Numbered from the stretch's first letter, positions 19,784 to 28,819 are shown. The stretch: 64,000 nt of DNA from Streptomyces antimycoticus (GCF_005405925.1 NZ_BJHV01000001.1:3782001-3846000), one strand, 5' to 3'. Notes: generated by a model not told the origin, from the letters alone. Numbers and translations are program-made.

Positions 19784-20926
19784 CTACTGGCGGCAGATCA
19801 GCAGCAGGGCCCGGTCGTCGTTGACGTCCTTCGCGACCGTCTCGATCAGATGCCAGGCCGCGCCGTGGAAGCCGGAGCCCACGTAGCGGTCCGCCTCGCC
19901 CGTAAGGTGGTCGATGCCTTCGCTGATGTCCCGGTCGGCGGTCTCGACGAGGCCGTCGGTGAAGAGCATCAGGACGTCGCCGGGGCGCAATGTGCCCTTG
20001 GTGGGGTCGAACTGGGCGCCGTCGTAGACGCCCAGCAGCGGGCCGTCGGCGGACTTCTCCTCCCACTTGCCGGTGCCCGCGCTCAGCTGGAGCGCGGGCA
20101 GATGTCCGGCGGAGAAGAGCTCGAAGTCGCCGCTGTCGAGGTCGAGGACGAGATGGATGGAGGTCGCGAAGCCCTCGTCCCAGTCCTGGCGCAGGAGATA
20201 GCCGTTGGCGGCCGGGAGGAAGCCGTGCGGGGGCAGGGAGCCGAGGAGACCGCCGAAGGCGCCGGAGAGCAGCAGGGCGCGCGAGGCGGCGTCCATGCCC
20301 TTGCCGGAGACATCGGTGAGGACGACCTCGAGGGTGCGGCCGCCGCCGGTGCGGGCGGCGACGACGAAGTCACCGGAGAAGGACTGTCCGCCGGCCGGGC
20401 GCAGCGCCATCTCGCGGTGCCAGCCGCGCGGCAGACCGGGCAGCTTGCTCTGGACGCGGATGCGCTCGCGCAGGTCGAAGAGCATGGTGCCGCCGCGCCG
20501 CCAGGGCACCCCGACGCGGCTGCGGAACTGGGCGATCAGCAGGCCGAAGAAGCCGACGGCGGCGACGACCAGGATGGTGCCGGGGGTGACCCGGGAGGAG
20601 GCGTCCTCCTCGGTGTACGGGCCGAGCACGGCGGACTCCACGATCAGGGCCGTGGCGGCCGCCGCGTAGAGGGCGAGCAGGCTGGCGGGGCGCAGCAGCA
20701 GCCCGCCCGCGACGATGGGCAGGACGAGGGCGGACGGGGAGCACCAGTCGGGCTGGGCGATGGTGCCTCCGGCGATGGCGGGGATGCCGAGGAGCAGCGC
20801 CGTCAGGGCGAGTCGGTCGGAGCCCTCGCCGCGGAAATAGTCCACTCCGGCTTTGCGCACGCCTGTGCGAGCCCGGTGCAGAGCTCTGCGCATCCGGGCC
20901 CACGGAGTGTCCACGCCGCCAGTCAT
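19784..20926 (-). CDS. Membrane-bound PP2C/SpoIIE-type serine phosphatase
   Basis: 380 residues. N-terminal region with about four TM helices (~40-150, LALTALLLGIPAIAGG..., ILVVAAVGFFGLLIAQF), then a linker and a SpoIIE phosphatase domain with the metal and catalytic motifs SGDF, DVSGKGMDAA, GHLPAL, FTDGLVE and DDRALL. Such enzymes usually dephosphorylate anti-anti-sigma factors; no partner gene is adjacent, so the target is unknown. Start ATG 20926; divergent from the acetyltransferase at 21055. Confidence 0.92.
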   Translation of the reverse strand: MTGGVDTPWARMRRALHRARTGVRKAGVDYFRGEGSDRLALTALLLGIPAIAGGTIAQPDWCSPSALVLPIVAGGLLLRPASLLALYAAAATALIVESAVLGPYTEEDASSRVTPGTILVVAAVGFFGLLIAQFRSRVGVPWRRGGTMLFDLRERIRVQSKLPGLPRGWHREMALRPAGGQSFSGDFVVAARTGGGRTLEVVLTDVSGKGMDAASRALLLSGAFGGLLGSLPPHGFLPAANGYLLRQDWDEGFATSIHLVLDLDSGDFELFSAGHLPALQLSAGTGKWEEKSADGPLLGVYDGAQFDPTKGTLRPGDVLMLFTDGLVETADRDISEGIDHLTGEADRYVGSGFHGAAWHLIETVAKDVNDDRALLLICRQ

Positions 20927-21054
20927 TGCATCGGGACCCTACCCACCCGTTCGGACGCGCGTCGATTCGTGGCGCGTTGAACCACCCAGCCAGGGGGGCA
21001 ATAGTAAGCGAAATTCGTTCGCGTGTACGGGAAACGGCTGCTAGGGATGGGAAT

Positions 21055-22287
21055 ATGAGGACTGAGCTACGCGTGCTCGACCCATCGGTTTGGGATGATT
21101 GGTACGGAAAACTGGTACTCGCATTCGGAGGAGTTCCCGAAGCGCCGGAGGAATCCGCGCTCTGGAGGGAGTTGACCGAATGCGAGCGCTCGATCGGCGC
21201 GTGGGACGGCGCCGACATCGTCGGCACGGCCGGGCTGTTCAGCTTCCGGCTGTCGGTTCCCGGTGGCGCGATCGTCCCCGCGGCCGGCGTCACCATGGTG
21301 AGCGTGCAGGCCACGCACCGGCGGCGCGGGGTGCTGCGGTCCATGATGCGGCGACAGTTGGACGACATACGCGCGGCGGGCGATGAGCCGCTGGCCGTTC
21401 TGACCGCATCGGAACCGGACATCTACGGACGGTTCGGGTACGGCGCCGCCACGCAGAACGCCTACGCCGAGATCGACACCACCCGGGCGCGGCTGACCGT
21501 CCCCGAGGGCACCGACGACGTGCGACTGCGCACGGTGCCCCCGGAGTCCGCCGTCGAGGCGTGCGAGGCGGTCTACGCCCGGCGGGTGTCCGCCCGGCCG
21601 GGCATGCTGGAGCGGCGCGCCGGCTGGGAGCGGCTGTCGCTGCTGGACCCGCCCGGCGATCGCGAGGGGGCGTCCCCGCTGCGCTGTGTGCTGGCCGAGT
21701 CGGGTGGCGAGGTCACCGGCTATGCCCGCTTCGCGGTCAAGCCCGACTGGGATCTGGCCGGGCCGAAGGGCACGGTCATCCTGCGCGATCTGGAGGCACT
21801 TGATCCGGCGTCCTACGCGGCGCTGTGGCGCCTTCTCTTCGAAATCGACCTGACCTCGGTGATCCGGACCGGCTCCCGCCCGGTCGACGATCCGTGGCAG
21901 CACCTGGTCTCGGACATCCGGCGGTGCGCCGTAAGGCTGCGCGACTCGCTGTACGTCCGCCTGGTGGACGTGGGGGCCGCCCTCGAGAGGCGGACGTACG
22001 CGACCCCGGTGGATGCCGTCCTGGAGGTCACGGACCCCTTCTGCCCGTGGAACGAGGGGCGCTGGCGGCTGAGCGGCGACACCAAGGGCGCCTCCTGCGA
22101 GCGGACGCAGGACGCCCCCGACCTCCGGCTGGGCGTACGGGAGCTGGGGGCGGCGTATCTCGGTGGGGTTTCGCTGACCGCGCTGGCGGGTGCGGGACGC
22201 GTCCAGGAAACCCGTCAGGGCGCCCTTACGGAGGCCGCGACGGCCTTCGCCTCCCCGGTCGCCCCATGGTTGCCCCACGGCTTCTGA
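21055..22287 (+). CDS. Eis-like GNAT N-acetyltransferase
   Basis: 410 residues with the Eis layout: two GNAT folds and a C-terminal SCP2-like domain. Acetyl-CoA motif VSVQATHRRRGVLRSMM (~82-98), Tyr124 in YGRFGYG as general acid, and a C-terminal Phe whose carboxylate serves as base in Eis. Likely acetylates amines on peptides or aminoglycosides; the true substrate is unknown. Start ATG 21055 after GGGATGGG. The equivalent gene sits next to nei/rpiB in other Streptomyces. Confidence 0.88.
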   Translation: MRTELRVLDPSVWDDWYGKLVLAFGGVPEAPEESALWRELTECERSIGAWDGADIVGTAGLFSFRLSVPGGAIVPAAGVTMVSVQATHRRRGVLRSMMRRQLDDIRAAGDEPLAVLTASEPDIYGRFGYGAATQNAYAEIDTTRARLTVPEGTDDVRLRTVPPESAVEACEAVYARRVSARPGMLERRAGWERLSLLDPPGDREGASPLRCVLAESGGEVTGYARFAVKPDWDLAGPKGTVILRDLEALDPASYAALWRLLFEIDLTSVIRTGSRPVDDPWQHLVSDIRRCAVRLRDSLYVRLVDVGAALERRTYATPVDAVLEVTDPFCPWNEGRWRLSGDTKGASCERTQDAPDLRLGVRELGAAYLGGVSLTALAGAGRVQETRQGALTEAATAFASPVAPWLPHGF

Positions 22288-22334
22288 TGGCTTCGGGGCG
22301 GCGGATGCGGCCTTGAGGGTGAGCGGCCCGGCGG

Positions 22335-22446
22335 CCGTCTCAAGGGCGCGGCCCTACGGCCGCCGCCTTACCGCCGCTGCCCCAGGGCCGCTGTCTTACG
22401 GCCGCTGTCCTACGGCCGCCGTCTTACGGCCGCCGTCTTACGGCCG
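22335..22446. repeat. Eight-unit 14-nt tandem repeat overlapping the nei 3' end
   Basis: Eight consecutive 14-nt units. The last four are nearly identical: CTGTCTTACGGCCG, CTGTCCTACGGCCG, CCGTCTTACGGCCG, CCGTCTTACGGCCG (22391-22446). The four before them are degenerate. The nei stop codon (22440-22438) and its last codons lie inside units 7 and 8. Confidence 0.9.
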
Positions 22447-23247
22447 CTGGCAGTCAGGGCACCAGAAGAGGTTGCGGGCGGCGAGATCGGCAGTGCGGAT
22501 CTCGCCACCGCAGACATGGCAGGGCTGTCCGGCGCGCCGGTAGACATAGACCTCACCGCCGTGGTCGTCCACGCGCGGCGGGCGGCCCATCGCCTCGGGG
22601 GTGTGCTCGGGGCGGACCGTGTCGATCCGGTTGTTCCGCACGCCCTCGCGCATCAGCGCCACCAGGTCGGCCCAGATCGCGTCCCATTCGGCGCGGGTCA
22701 GCGCACGGCCGGGCCGGTAGGGGTCGATGCCGTGCCGGAAGAGCACCTCGGCGCGGTAGACGTTCCCCACGCCGGAGATCACCTTCTGATCCATGAGCAG
22801 CCCGGCCACGCTGACCCGGCTGCGGGAGATCCGGGCCCAGGCCCGCTCGCCGTCGTCCGCCGGGCGCAGCGGATCGGGGCCCAGCCGGTCGTGGATCGCC
22901 TGCTTCTCCCCGTCGGTGATCAGCGCACAGGCGGTGGGGCCGCGCAGATCCGCGTAGCCCTCGGGGTTCGCCAGCCGCAGCCGGACCGTGTCGGTGGCGG
23001 GCGGGGCGGGGGCCGGGCCGAAGGCGTACGTACCGAAGAGCCCGAGGTGGACGTGGACCCAGCCGGTGGCCGCGAAGTCCAGGAAGAGGTGCTTGCCGTG
23101 GGCCTCGGCGTGGTGCAGCGGCTGGCCGTCGATCAGCCCGGCGCCGTCGGCGAACTTCCCCTGTGGGCTGGTGGCCCGGACGGGCCGGCCGCCGAAGGTT
23201 TCGAGGTGGTCGGCGGCCAGCCGGTGGATCGTGTGCCCTTCGGGCAT
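22438..23247 (-). CDS. nei: Endonuclease VIII-type DNA glycosylase (Fpg/Nei family)
   Basis: Base-excision glycosylase/AP lyase for oxidised pyrimidines. N-terminal PEGHTIHRLA (catalytic Pro2, Glu3), helix-two-turn-helix with the conserved Asn (GVGNVYRAEVLF) and a C4 zinc finger (CHVCG...CPDC). The MPEGHT start and the adjacent rpiB match mycobacterial nei1. ATG 23247 overlaps the rpiB stop by one base, so the genes are coupled. The C-terminus (QRP stop) is formed by repeat DNA. Confidence 0.93.
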   Translation of the reverse strand: MPEGHTIHRLAADHLETFGGRPVRATSPQGKFADGAGLIDGQPLHHAEAHGKHLFLDFAATGWVHVHLGLFGTYAFGPAPAPPATDTVRLRLANPEGYADLRGPTACALITDGEKQAIHDRLGPDPLRPADDGERAWARISRSRVSVAGLLMDQKVISGVGNVYRAEVLFRHGIDPYRPGRALTRAEWDAIWADLVALMREGVRNNRIDTVRPEHTPEAMGRPPRVDDHGGEVYVYRRAGQPCHVCGGEIRTADLAARNLFWCPDCQRP

Positions 23248-23735
23248 CAGTCGCCTTGCGGGTGATGGGCCGGGATGGGCGGCAGCTCGCCGGTGGTCTC
23301 GTAGGCGCTGAGCATCTCGATACGGCGGGTGTGCCGCTCCTCGCCCGAGTACGGGGTGTTCAGGAAGATCTCGACGAACTTGGTCGCCTCTTCCTGCGTG
23401 TGCATCCGGGCGCCGACGCTGATCACATTCGCGTTGTTGTGCTCCCGGCCGAGGGCCGCGGTCTGCTCGCTCCAGGCAAGTGCCGCGCGCACCCCCTTGA
23501 CCTTGTTCGCCGCGATCTGCTCACCATTGCCGGATCCGCCGATGACGATGCCGAGGCTCTCCGGGTCGGCGGCGGTCCGCTCCGCGGCGCGCAGGCAGAA
23601 CGGCGGGTAGTCGTCCTGCGCGTCATAGACGTGCGGGCCGCAGTCGACGGGCTCGTGGCCGGCGGCGTTGAGCCACTCCACGAGGTGGTTCTTGAATTCG
23701 AAACCGGCATGATCCGAGCCGAGGTACACGCGCAT
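23247..23735 (-). CDS. rpiB: Ribose-5-phosphate isomerase B
   Basis: Interconverts ribose-5-P and ribulose-5-P (pentose phosphate pathway). 162 residues: SDHAGFEFK near the N-terminus, the phosphate-binding GGSGNGEQIAANK, and NNANVISVGAR. The actinobacterial type uses a Glu base in place of the Cys of the E. coli enzyme, and here the GSGNGE motif fits that. The first gene of the rpiB-nei unit, start ATG 23735. Confidence 0.95.
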   Translation of the reverse strand: MRVYLGSDHAGFEFKNHLVEWLNAAGHEPVDCGPHVYDAQDDYPPFCLRAAERTAADPESLGIVIGGSGNGEQIAANKVKGVRAALAWSEQTAALGREHNNANVISVGARMHTQEEATKFVEIFLNTPYSGEERHTRRIEMLSAYETTGELPPIPAHHPQGD

Positions 23736-23815
23736 ATTCCGAGTGTGTCATGGCCGTGTGACCCCCGCCGCCCCGGGTAGGCGTCGCATAAAACTCTGTA
23801 GCACCAAGGAACCTC

Positions 23816-23920
23816 ATGAAAACCTCAAGTAACAATCTGGAATCAAAGGTTCAACTGGCGGACCTCCTGAGATTCACTGGCGTCGCTCGTAACGCGAGAG
23901 CAAAGGAATCCAGCACATGA
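23816..23920 (+). CDS. Possible leader/upstream ORF coupled to the permease
   Basis: 34-codon ORF beginning MKTSSNNLESKVQLADLLRF, preceded by AAGGA at a 6-nt spacing. It ends in a TGA that overlaps the permease ATG (ATGA). Its composition is much more AT-rich than the neighbours. No known homologue recognised; it may be a leader peptide for translational control or simply a chance ORF in the 5' UTR. Confidence 0.4.
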   Translation: MKTSSNNLESKVQLADLLRFTGVARNARAKESST

Positions 23921-25386
23921 GCGCACAACCTGCGACCACGCCGGAGCAGCAGGCTCCCGGCGATCCGGGCTCGCCCGACGGCCTCAAGGCGGGGCTCAAG
24001 AACCGCCATCTGTCGATGATCGCGATCGGCGGGGTGATCGGCGCCGGTCTGTTCGTCGGCTCCAGCGCGGGCATCGCGAAGGCCGGCCCCGGCATTCTTG
24101 TCTCGTATGCGCTGGTCGGCCTCATGGTCGTCTTCGTCATGCGGATGCTCGGCGAGATGTCCGCCGCCAATCCCACCTCCGGCTCCTTCTCCGCCTACGC
24201 CGACCGGGCGCTCGGCCGCTGGGCCGGTTTCTCCATCGGCTGGCTCTACTGGTTCTTCTGGGTCGTGGTGCTGGCGGTCGAGGCCACCGCCGGCGCCAAG
24301 ATCCTGGAGGGCTGGTGGCCGGCGGTCCCGCAGTGGGGCTGGGCGCTGATCGTCATGGTGGTGCTCACCGCGACCAACCTGGTCTCGGTCGGGTCCTACG
24401 GTGAGTTCGAGTTCTGGTTCGCCGGGATCAAGGTCGTGGCGATCGCCGCGTTCATCGTGGTCGGCGGGCTCGCGGTCTTCGGGGTGCTGCCGCATTCGGA
24501 CAACGAGGGCGCGGGCCTGTCCCACCTCACCGATCACGGTGGCTTCCTGCCGAACGGGCCGGGCGCCATCCTCACCGGTGTGCTGCTGGTGGTCTTCTCC
24601 TTCATGGGCAGCGAGATCGTCACCCTCGCGGCCGGTGAGTCCGAGGACCCGCAGCGGGCGGTCACCAAGGCCACCAACAGCGTGATCTGGCGTATCGCGG
24701 TCTTCTACCTGGGCTCGATCTTCGTCGTGGTCACGCTGCTGCCCTGGGACGCCAAGGCGATCGCCGACGACGGCAGCTATGTCGCGGCGCTGGACTCGAT
24801 CGGCATTCCGCACGCCGGCGACATCATGAACGTGATCGTGCTGACCGCCGTGCTCTCGTGTCTGAACTCCGGCCTCTACACGGCCTCCCGCATGGCCTTC
24901 TCGCTCGGCCAGCGCGGCGACGCCCCGGCCGCCTTCGCCCGCACCAACTCCCGCGGGGTGCCGGCGGCCGCGATCCTCGGCTCGGTCGTCTTCGGCTTCG
25001 TCGCGGTCTGGTTCAACTACCAGTGGCCGGACACGGTCTTCACCTTCCTGCTGAACTCCTCGGGTGCGGTCGCGCTCTTCGTCTGGCTGGTGATCTGCTT
25101 CAGCCAGCTGCGGATGCGCGGGATCATCCTGCGCGACAACCCCGACAAGCTGATCGTCCGGATGTGGCTGTTCCCGTATCTGACCTGGGCGACGATCGCG
25201 ATGATCTCGTTCGTCCTGGTCTATATGCTCACCGACAAGGACGGGCGCGAGCAGGTGATCCTCTCCGCGCTGGTGGCCGCGCTCGTGGTGGCCTTCGCCC
25301 TGGTCCGGGACCGCCTGGCCGCCGGCCGCGCCGTCGACCCGGCCGCTTCCTCCGACGCCTCTGCCAAGGAGACGGCGGCCCCGTAA
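23917..25386 (+). CDS. Amino-acid permease, APC superfamily (AAT/GabP type)
   Basis: 489-residue, 12-TM proton-coupled amino-acid importer. The signature GGVIGAGLFVGSSAGIAKAGPG is in TM1, and the conserved block MRMLGEMSAANPTSGSFSAYA follows in TM2-3. The hydrophilic N- and C-termini are Ala/Pro-rich. The ATG at 23917 is preceded by AAAGGAA. Substrate not determinable (GABA, Lys or aromatic amino acids are common in this clade). A paralogue lies at 43798-45225. Confidence 0.93.
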   Translation: MSAQPATTPEQQAPGDPGSPDGLKAGLKNRHLSMIAIGGVIGAGLFVGSSAGIAKAGPGILVSYALVGLMVVFVMRMLGEMSAANPTSGSFSAYADRALGRWAGFSIGWLYWFFWVVVLAVEATAGAKILEGWWPAVPQWGWALIVMVVLTATNLVSVGSYGEFEFWFAGIKVVAIAAFIVVGGLAVFGVLPHSDNEGAGLSHLTDHGGFLPNGPGAILTGVLLVVFSFMGSEIVTLAAGESEDPQRAVTKATNSVIWRIAVFYLGSIFVVVTLLPWDAKAIADDGSYVAALDSIGIPHAGDIMNVIVLTAVLSCLNSGLYTASRMAFSLGQRGDAPAAFARTNSRGVPAAAILGSVVFGFVAVWFNYQWPDTVFTFLLNSSGAVALFVWLVICFSQLRMRGIILRDNPDKLIVRMWLFPYLTWATIAMISFVLVYMLTDKDGREQVILSALVAALVVAFALVRDRLAAGRAVDPAASSDASAKETAAP

Positions 25387-25410
25387 GGGCGCGCTCTGCT
25401 GAATTCCCCT

Positions 25411-25452
25411 GTGCCCCTGGGCGGCGGTATACCGGCCGCTGCCCGGGGGCAC
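25411..25452. terminator. Terminator between permease and esterase genes
   Basis: Long imperfect palindrome: GTGCCCCTGGGC (25411-25422) pairs with GCCCGGGGGCAC (25441-25452), with further inner GGCGG/CCG pairing. Convergent gene ends. Confidence 0.65.
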
Positions 25453-25528
25453 AGCCGTGTCCGGGAGCTGGGCCGGTGGGCTGCGTACGGGCTGTCTCGG
25501 CGGCTGCCGTACGGGAGCTGTGCCGGGC

Positions 25529-26362
25529 TCAGACGACGCGCGGAAGGACCCGCTCCGCGAAGGCCCGGACCGCGTCCAGCACGCCCATGCCCCGGTGCCC
25601 GACGCCGGGCACGATGTCGAGGGTGACGTCGATGCCCAGCGCGGTGTAGTTGTCCCGCAGCGCGGTGATGCGCTCCACGCGGGTGCGGCCGACGGCGTCG
25701 GCGCCGTCCATCCAGTTGGAGTCACCGGGGTTGTTGATCTCCCAGGTCTCGGTGTCCTCCGCCCCGACCGCCATGTGCACGGGCACCTTACGGATCTCCT
25801 CCAGCCGCAGCGGCGCCCCGAAGCGCTCCTCGAACCCCGCCGTGCCCAGCCACCACTCGCGGTCGGGATCGATCAGCGTGACCCGGCCGGGCGCGCCGAT
25901 GGACACTCCGCAGAGCCGCTCCGGGTGCAGATACAGGAAGCGGTGCGCGAACTGCCCGCCGCCCGAGAAGCCCTGCAGCAGAAAACGTCCGGTGTCGATG
26001 TGGAACCGCTCCCCCGCCTCGGCCACCATCGCCAGCAGCTCCTCGTCGTAGCGGATGCCGCGGTACTCGATGAACTTGAAGTTGTGCAGATCCTCCGGGT
26101 CCCCGATGCCCGCCGGGAACAAGGGGGTGAGCACGACACAGCCGTGCCGCTCGGAGAACTCGGCCATCGCGTCCCGGTACTGGGCCGCGGTGCGCGCGGT
26201 GCCGTGCTGGATCACCATCAGCGGCAGCGGGGTGTCGGTGGTCTCGTGCACCGACGGGATGTGCAGGCCGAACGAGAACCGCTGGTCGTGCCGGGAGGCG
26301 AACCAGGTGGTGGAGCCGGTGCGGTAGAACGCCTTGGTGGTCTTGACGCGGGGGGTGGTCAC
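25529..26362 (-). CDS. Alpha/beta hydrolase (PHB-depolymerase/feruloyl-esterase-like)
   Basis: 277 residues with a serine-hydrolase fold: oxyanion motif IQHGTA, nucleophile elbow GFSGGGQFA, and a C-terminal His in PGVGHRGMG with a plausible acid upstream. No signal peptide, so probably cytosolic. GTG 26362 with SD AAGGAAG is preferred; the upstream in-frame extension runs through the 27-nt repeat array. Lies downstream of the ArsR-like regulator on the same strand and may be regulated with it. Confidence 0.8.
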   Translation of the reverse strand: MTTPRVKTTKAFYRTGSTTWFASRHDQRFSFGLHIPSVHETTDTPLPLMVIQHGTARTAAQYRDAMAEFSERHGCVVLTPLFPAGIGDPEDLHNFKFIEYRGIRYDEELLAMVAEAGERFHIDTGRFLLQGFSGGGQFAHRFLYLHPERLCGVSIGAPGRVTLIDPDREWWLGTAGFEERFGAPLRLEEIRKVPVHMAVGAEDTETWEINNPGDSNWMDGADAVGRTRVERITALRDNYTALGIDVTLDIVPGVGHRGMGVLDAVRAFAERVLPRVV

Positions 26363-26505
26363 GTATCGCTTCCTTCTGCCGTGGCGGGTGCCGCCACGAT
26401 CCGGGGCGGTCCGCACGCCGCTCAAGATGATTGCCTCCTGAGCGTCAATGCCTTCGGCGGCGTGAGCGGCGCCGCAGGACGCACTGGTGCGGCGCGGCGA
26501 TCCAA

Positions 26506-26640
26506 GCGGCACAGCGCGGAGGGCCGGTCTCAGCGGTGCAGCGCGGAGGGCCGGTCTCAACGGTGCAGCGCGGAGACCCGGTCTCAACGGCACAGCGCGG
26601 AGGGCCAGTCTCAGCGGTGCAGCGCGGAGAGCAGGTCGAC
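26506..26640. repeat. Five-unit 27-nt tandem repeat spanning the ArsR stop codon
   Basis: Five exact-length 27-nt units with the core CAGCGCGGAG (26506-26532, 26533-26559, 26560-26586, 26587-26613, 26614-26640). Unit 5 encodes the last nine codons of the ArsR gene and the TCA ending each of units 1-4 is a TGA on the minus strand, so units 1-4 are copies of stop plus 3' coding end. Units differ by 1-5 bases. Confidence 0.92.
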
Positions 26641-27711
26641 GCCCAGGTTGCGTACCGCCGCCTCGTCCAGCTGGTAGTGCACCCGCGCCCCCTCCCGGTG
26701 GGTGTGCACCATTCCGGCCTCCCGCAGCTTGCGCAGATGCCGCGACATCTGCGGGGGCGTCATCTCGAACTGGGTGGCCAGCTCCGTCGTCGTCATCGAC
26801 TGCCGCAGCAGCGCCCGGCACATCCGGATGCGCAGCGGCTCGTCCAGCGCCCGCAGCCCGCGCATCACCACGTCCAGGGCGGTCGGCTCGGCGCCCGCCG
26901 CGTCGCGCACCGGGTACTGCACCACGACCGGGTAGCCGGGGTAGTGCTTGATCGCGAGATGCGGGTTGATGTGCAGCGACGGCACCAGCAGACAGGGGCT
27001 GTCGGCGAGGCTGGCCCGCGCGTTGTAGAGCTTGTCGAAGACCACCCGGGGCGGGTCCTGCTCCATACGGGCGGTGGGGAATCCGGCCAGCACGGCCGCC
27101 CCGTAGCGGGACTGTTCATGGCCGCGGATCCGGGCGTCGGCCTCCAGGGTCGCGCGCAGCCGCGTCCATTCCGCCTCGAAGACCTCCTCTGCCACGGCGG
27201 ACAGAAAGGCGAGGAGGCCGTCCCGGAAACCGGCCGGGTCGGCCAGCAGCCGCAGCCCCAGGTCGAACCGGCGCTCGGAGAGCTGCCGCAGCCGGGCCAG
27301 GAAGCGCTCCGGCGAGCGGCCGCCGCGCCTGGGTCCGGAGCCCGGGCCATGCCCGTTCTTGCCGACGAGCGCCTGCTCGGTCATGGTCGTGAAGGTCTCC
27401 ACGTCCAGCCGCGCCACCTCTGCCAGCTCCTCCTCCAGGTCGCGCTCCGGGCCCGGGGTGAGGGGCAGCAGATAGCGGGCGCGGAAGGCGCCCCACAGCG
27501 GCGCCCACAGCCCGGCCCGCTCCAGCAGCCGTTCGTCCGCGCCGTGCAGGACCGCCCCCACCCAGCGCCGGCTGGCCGGATGGTGGCGTGGCCCGTCCAG
27601 CGCGTGCAGACAGGCGCACAGCTCGGCGAGCGGGGACAGGCGGGTGCTGATGCGGTGCTCCGGGGCGGGCCCCAGCTCGATCACGACGGGCATCCGGGCA
27701 GCGTCGGCCAT
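26611..27711 (-). CDS. ArsR-type winged-helix transcriptional regulator with DUF5937-like N-terminus
   Basis: 366 residues. A large N-terminal domain (~1-270, DUF5937 type) of unknown function carries an ArsR/HTH_20 wHTH at ~290-350 (SMTTTELATQFEMTPPQMSRHLRKLREAGMV). No metal-binding CxC is visible. The ATG at 27711 has GGAAGG upstream. Divergent from the tctCBA operon by 94 nt, so it may control that operon and/or the downstream esterase. The 3' end is part of a tandem repeat. Confidence 0.85.
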   Translation of the reverse strand: MADAARMPVVIELGPAPEHRISTRLSPLAELCACLHALDGPRHHPASRRWVGAVLHGADERLLERAGLWAPLWGAFRARYLLPLTPGPERDLEEELAEVARLDVETFTTMTEQALVGKNGHGPGSGPRRGGRSPERFLARLRQLSERRFDLGLRLLADPAGFRDGLLAFLSAVAEEVFEAEWTRLRATLEADARIRGHEQSRYGAAVLAGFPTARMEQDPPRVVFDKLYNARASLADSPCLLVPSLHINPHLAIKHYPGYPVVVQYPVRDAAGAEPTALDVVMRGLRALDEPLRIRMCRALLRQSMTTTELATQFEMTPPQMSRHLRKLREAGMVHTHREGARVHYQLDEAAVRNLGVDLLSALHR

Positions 27712-27805
27712 TGACGCCTTCCAGTCAATCGTCTTGTGGGGGCCGCGGGCGGAGGCGCAAGCTCCAGCCCACTTCGCCTTCCCCTCCCTCGCCTGGAGCG
27801 TCCCC

Positions 27806-28819
27806 ATGCCTCCTCTCCTCAGGAACGGCCCGCGTCTGGCAGTGGTGGTCGCCCTCGTGGCCACGGTGAGCAGTGCGTGCACCATCGGTTCGCTGGACGA
27901 CTCGGGCGCCGTCGCCGACTACCCCTCCCGCGGGCTGTCGATCCTCGCTCCCGGGAGCGTCGGCGGCGGCTGGGACGCACGGGCGCGCGGCATCGGTTCG
28001 GCGCTCACCACCTGCAAGACCATCGACGAGGACGTCACGGTCACCAACGCCCCGGGCGCGGGCGGCACCATCGGGCTCGCCCGGATGGCGGGGCGGGGAG
28101 GCGATCCGTACCAGCTCATGACCATGGACACGGTGACCATGATCGGCGGCGCCATCCAGAACCACTCCCCCGTGGAGCTGTCCGAGCTCACTCCGGTGGC
28201 TGGGCTCACGGTGAGCACGAGCGCGATCGTGGTGCCGGCCCGCTCCTCCTTCCACGATCTGCGCTCGGTGCTGGCGGCCATGCGGAAGGACCCCAAGCGG
28301 ACGTCCTGGGTGGGCGGTTCGCTGGGCGGCCCGGACCACATCACGGTGGCCACCCTCGCCAAGGCCGCGGGCGTCTCGGCGCGCAAGGTCACCTATGTGC
28401 CCACCGGTGGCGGCGGGGAGGTGCTCAACCTGCTGCTGAGCGGTGCCTCGAAGGTCGGCCTGTCCACGCTGACGGAGGTCCGTCCGCAGATCGAGGCCGG
28501 GAAGCTGCGGGTCCTCGCGGTCAGCGGGGACAAGGCGCCCGAGGGCATCGACGCCCCCACCCTCTCCGCACTCGGCTACGGCGACGAGAGCGTGGTGAGC
28601 GTCGGCGGGGTCATGGCCCCGCCCGGGCTGAGCGACGACGAACAGCGGGCGATCGTGAAGGTGGTGGACCGGATGCGCCGGACTTCGTGCTGGAAGCGGA
28701 CGTTGCGGCAGAACGACTGGAAGAGCGTGTGGGTGCCGGGGAAGACGTACGGCGTCCTGATCGACAAGCAGCAGCGCCAGGTCGGCCAGGCGCTCACGTC
28801 CGTGGGGCTGGGCTCATGA
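27806..28819 (+). CDS. tctC: Tripartite tricarboxylate transporter substrate-binding lipoprotein (TctC)
   Basis: 337-residue Bug/TctC-family extracytoplasmic receptor. Lipoprotein signal peptide with lipobox VSSAC (Cys25), then the family start ILAPGSVGGGWDARARGIG (binding-loop type motif) and APGAGGTIGLARMAG. Captures di/tricarboxylates or similar anions for the TctAB permease. ATG 27806 with GGAG at 9 nt. The stop overlaps tctB (ATGA). Confidence 0.92.
   Translation: MPPLLRNGPRLAVVVALVATVSSACTIGSLDDSGAVADYPSRGLSILAPGSVGGGWDARARGIGSALTTCKTIDEDVTVTNAPGAGGTIGLARMAGRGGDPYQLMTMDTVTMIGGAIQNHSPVELSELTPVAGLTVSTSAIVVPARSSFHDLRSVLAAMRKDPKRTSWVGGSLGGPDHITVATLAKAAGVSARKVTYVPTGGGGEVLNLLLSGASKVGLSTLTEVRPQIEAGKLRVLAVSGDKAPEGIDAPTLSALGYGDESVVSVGGVMAPPGLSDDEQRAIVKVVDRMRRTSCWKRTLRQNDWKSVWVPGKTYGVLIDKQQRQVGQALTSVGLGS

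Noticed and set aside
22335..22446. CRISPR array
   Set aside because: The repeats are contiguous with no spacers; it is a tandem minisatellite. The 27-nt array at 26506 is rejected for the same reason.
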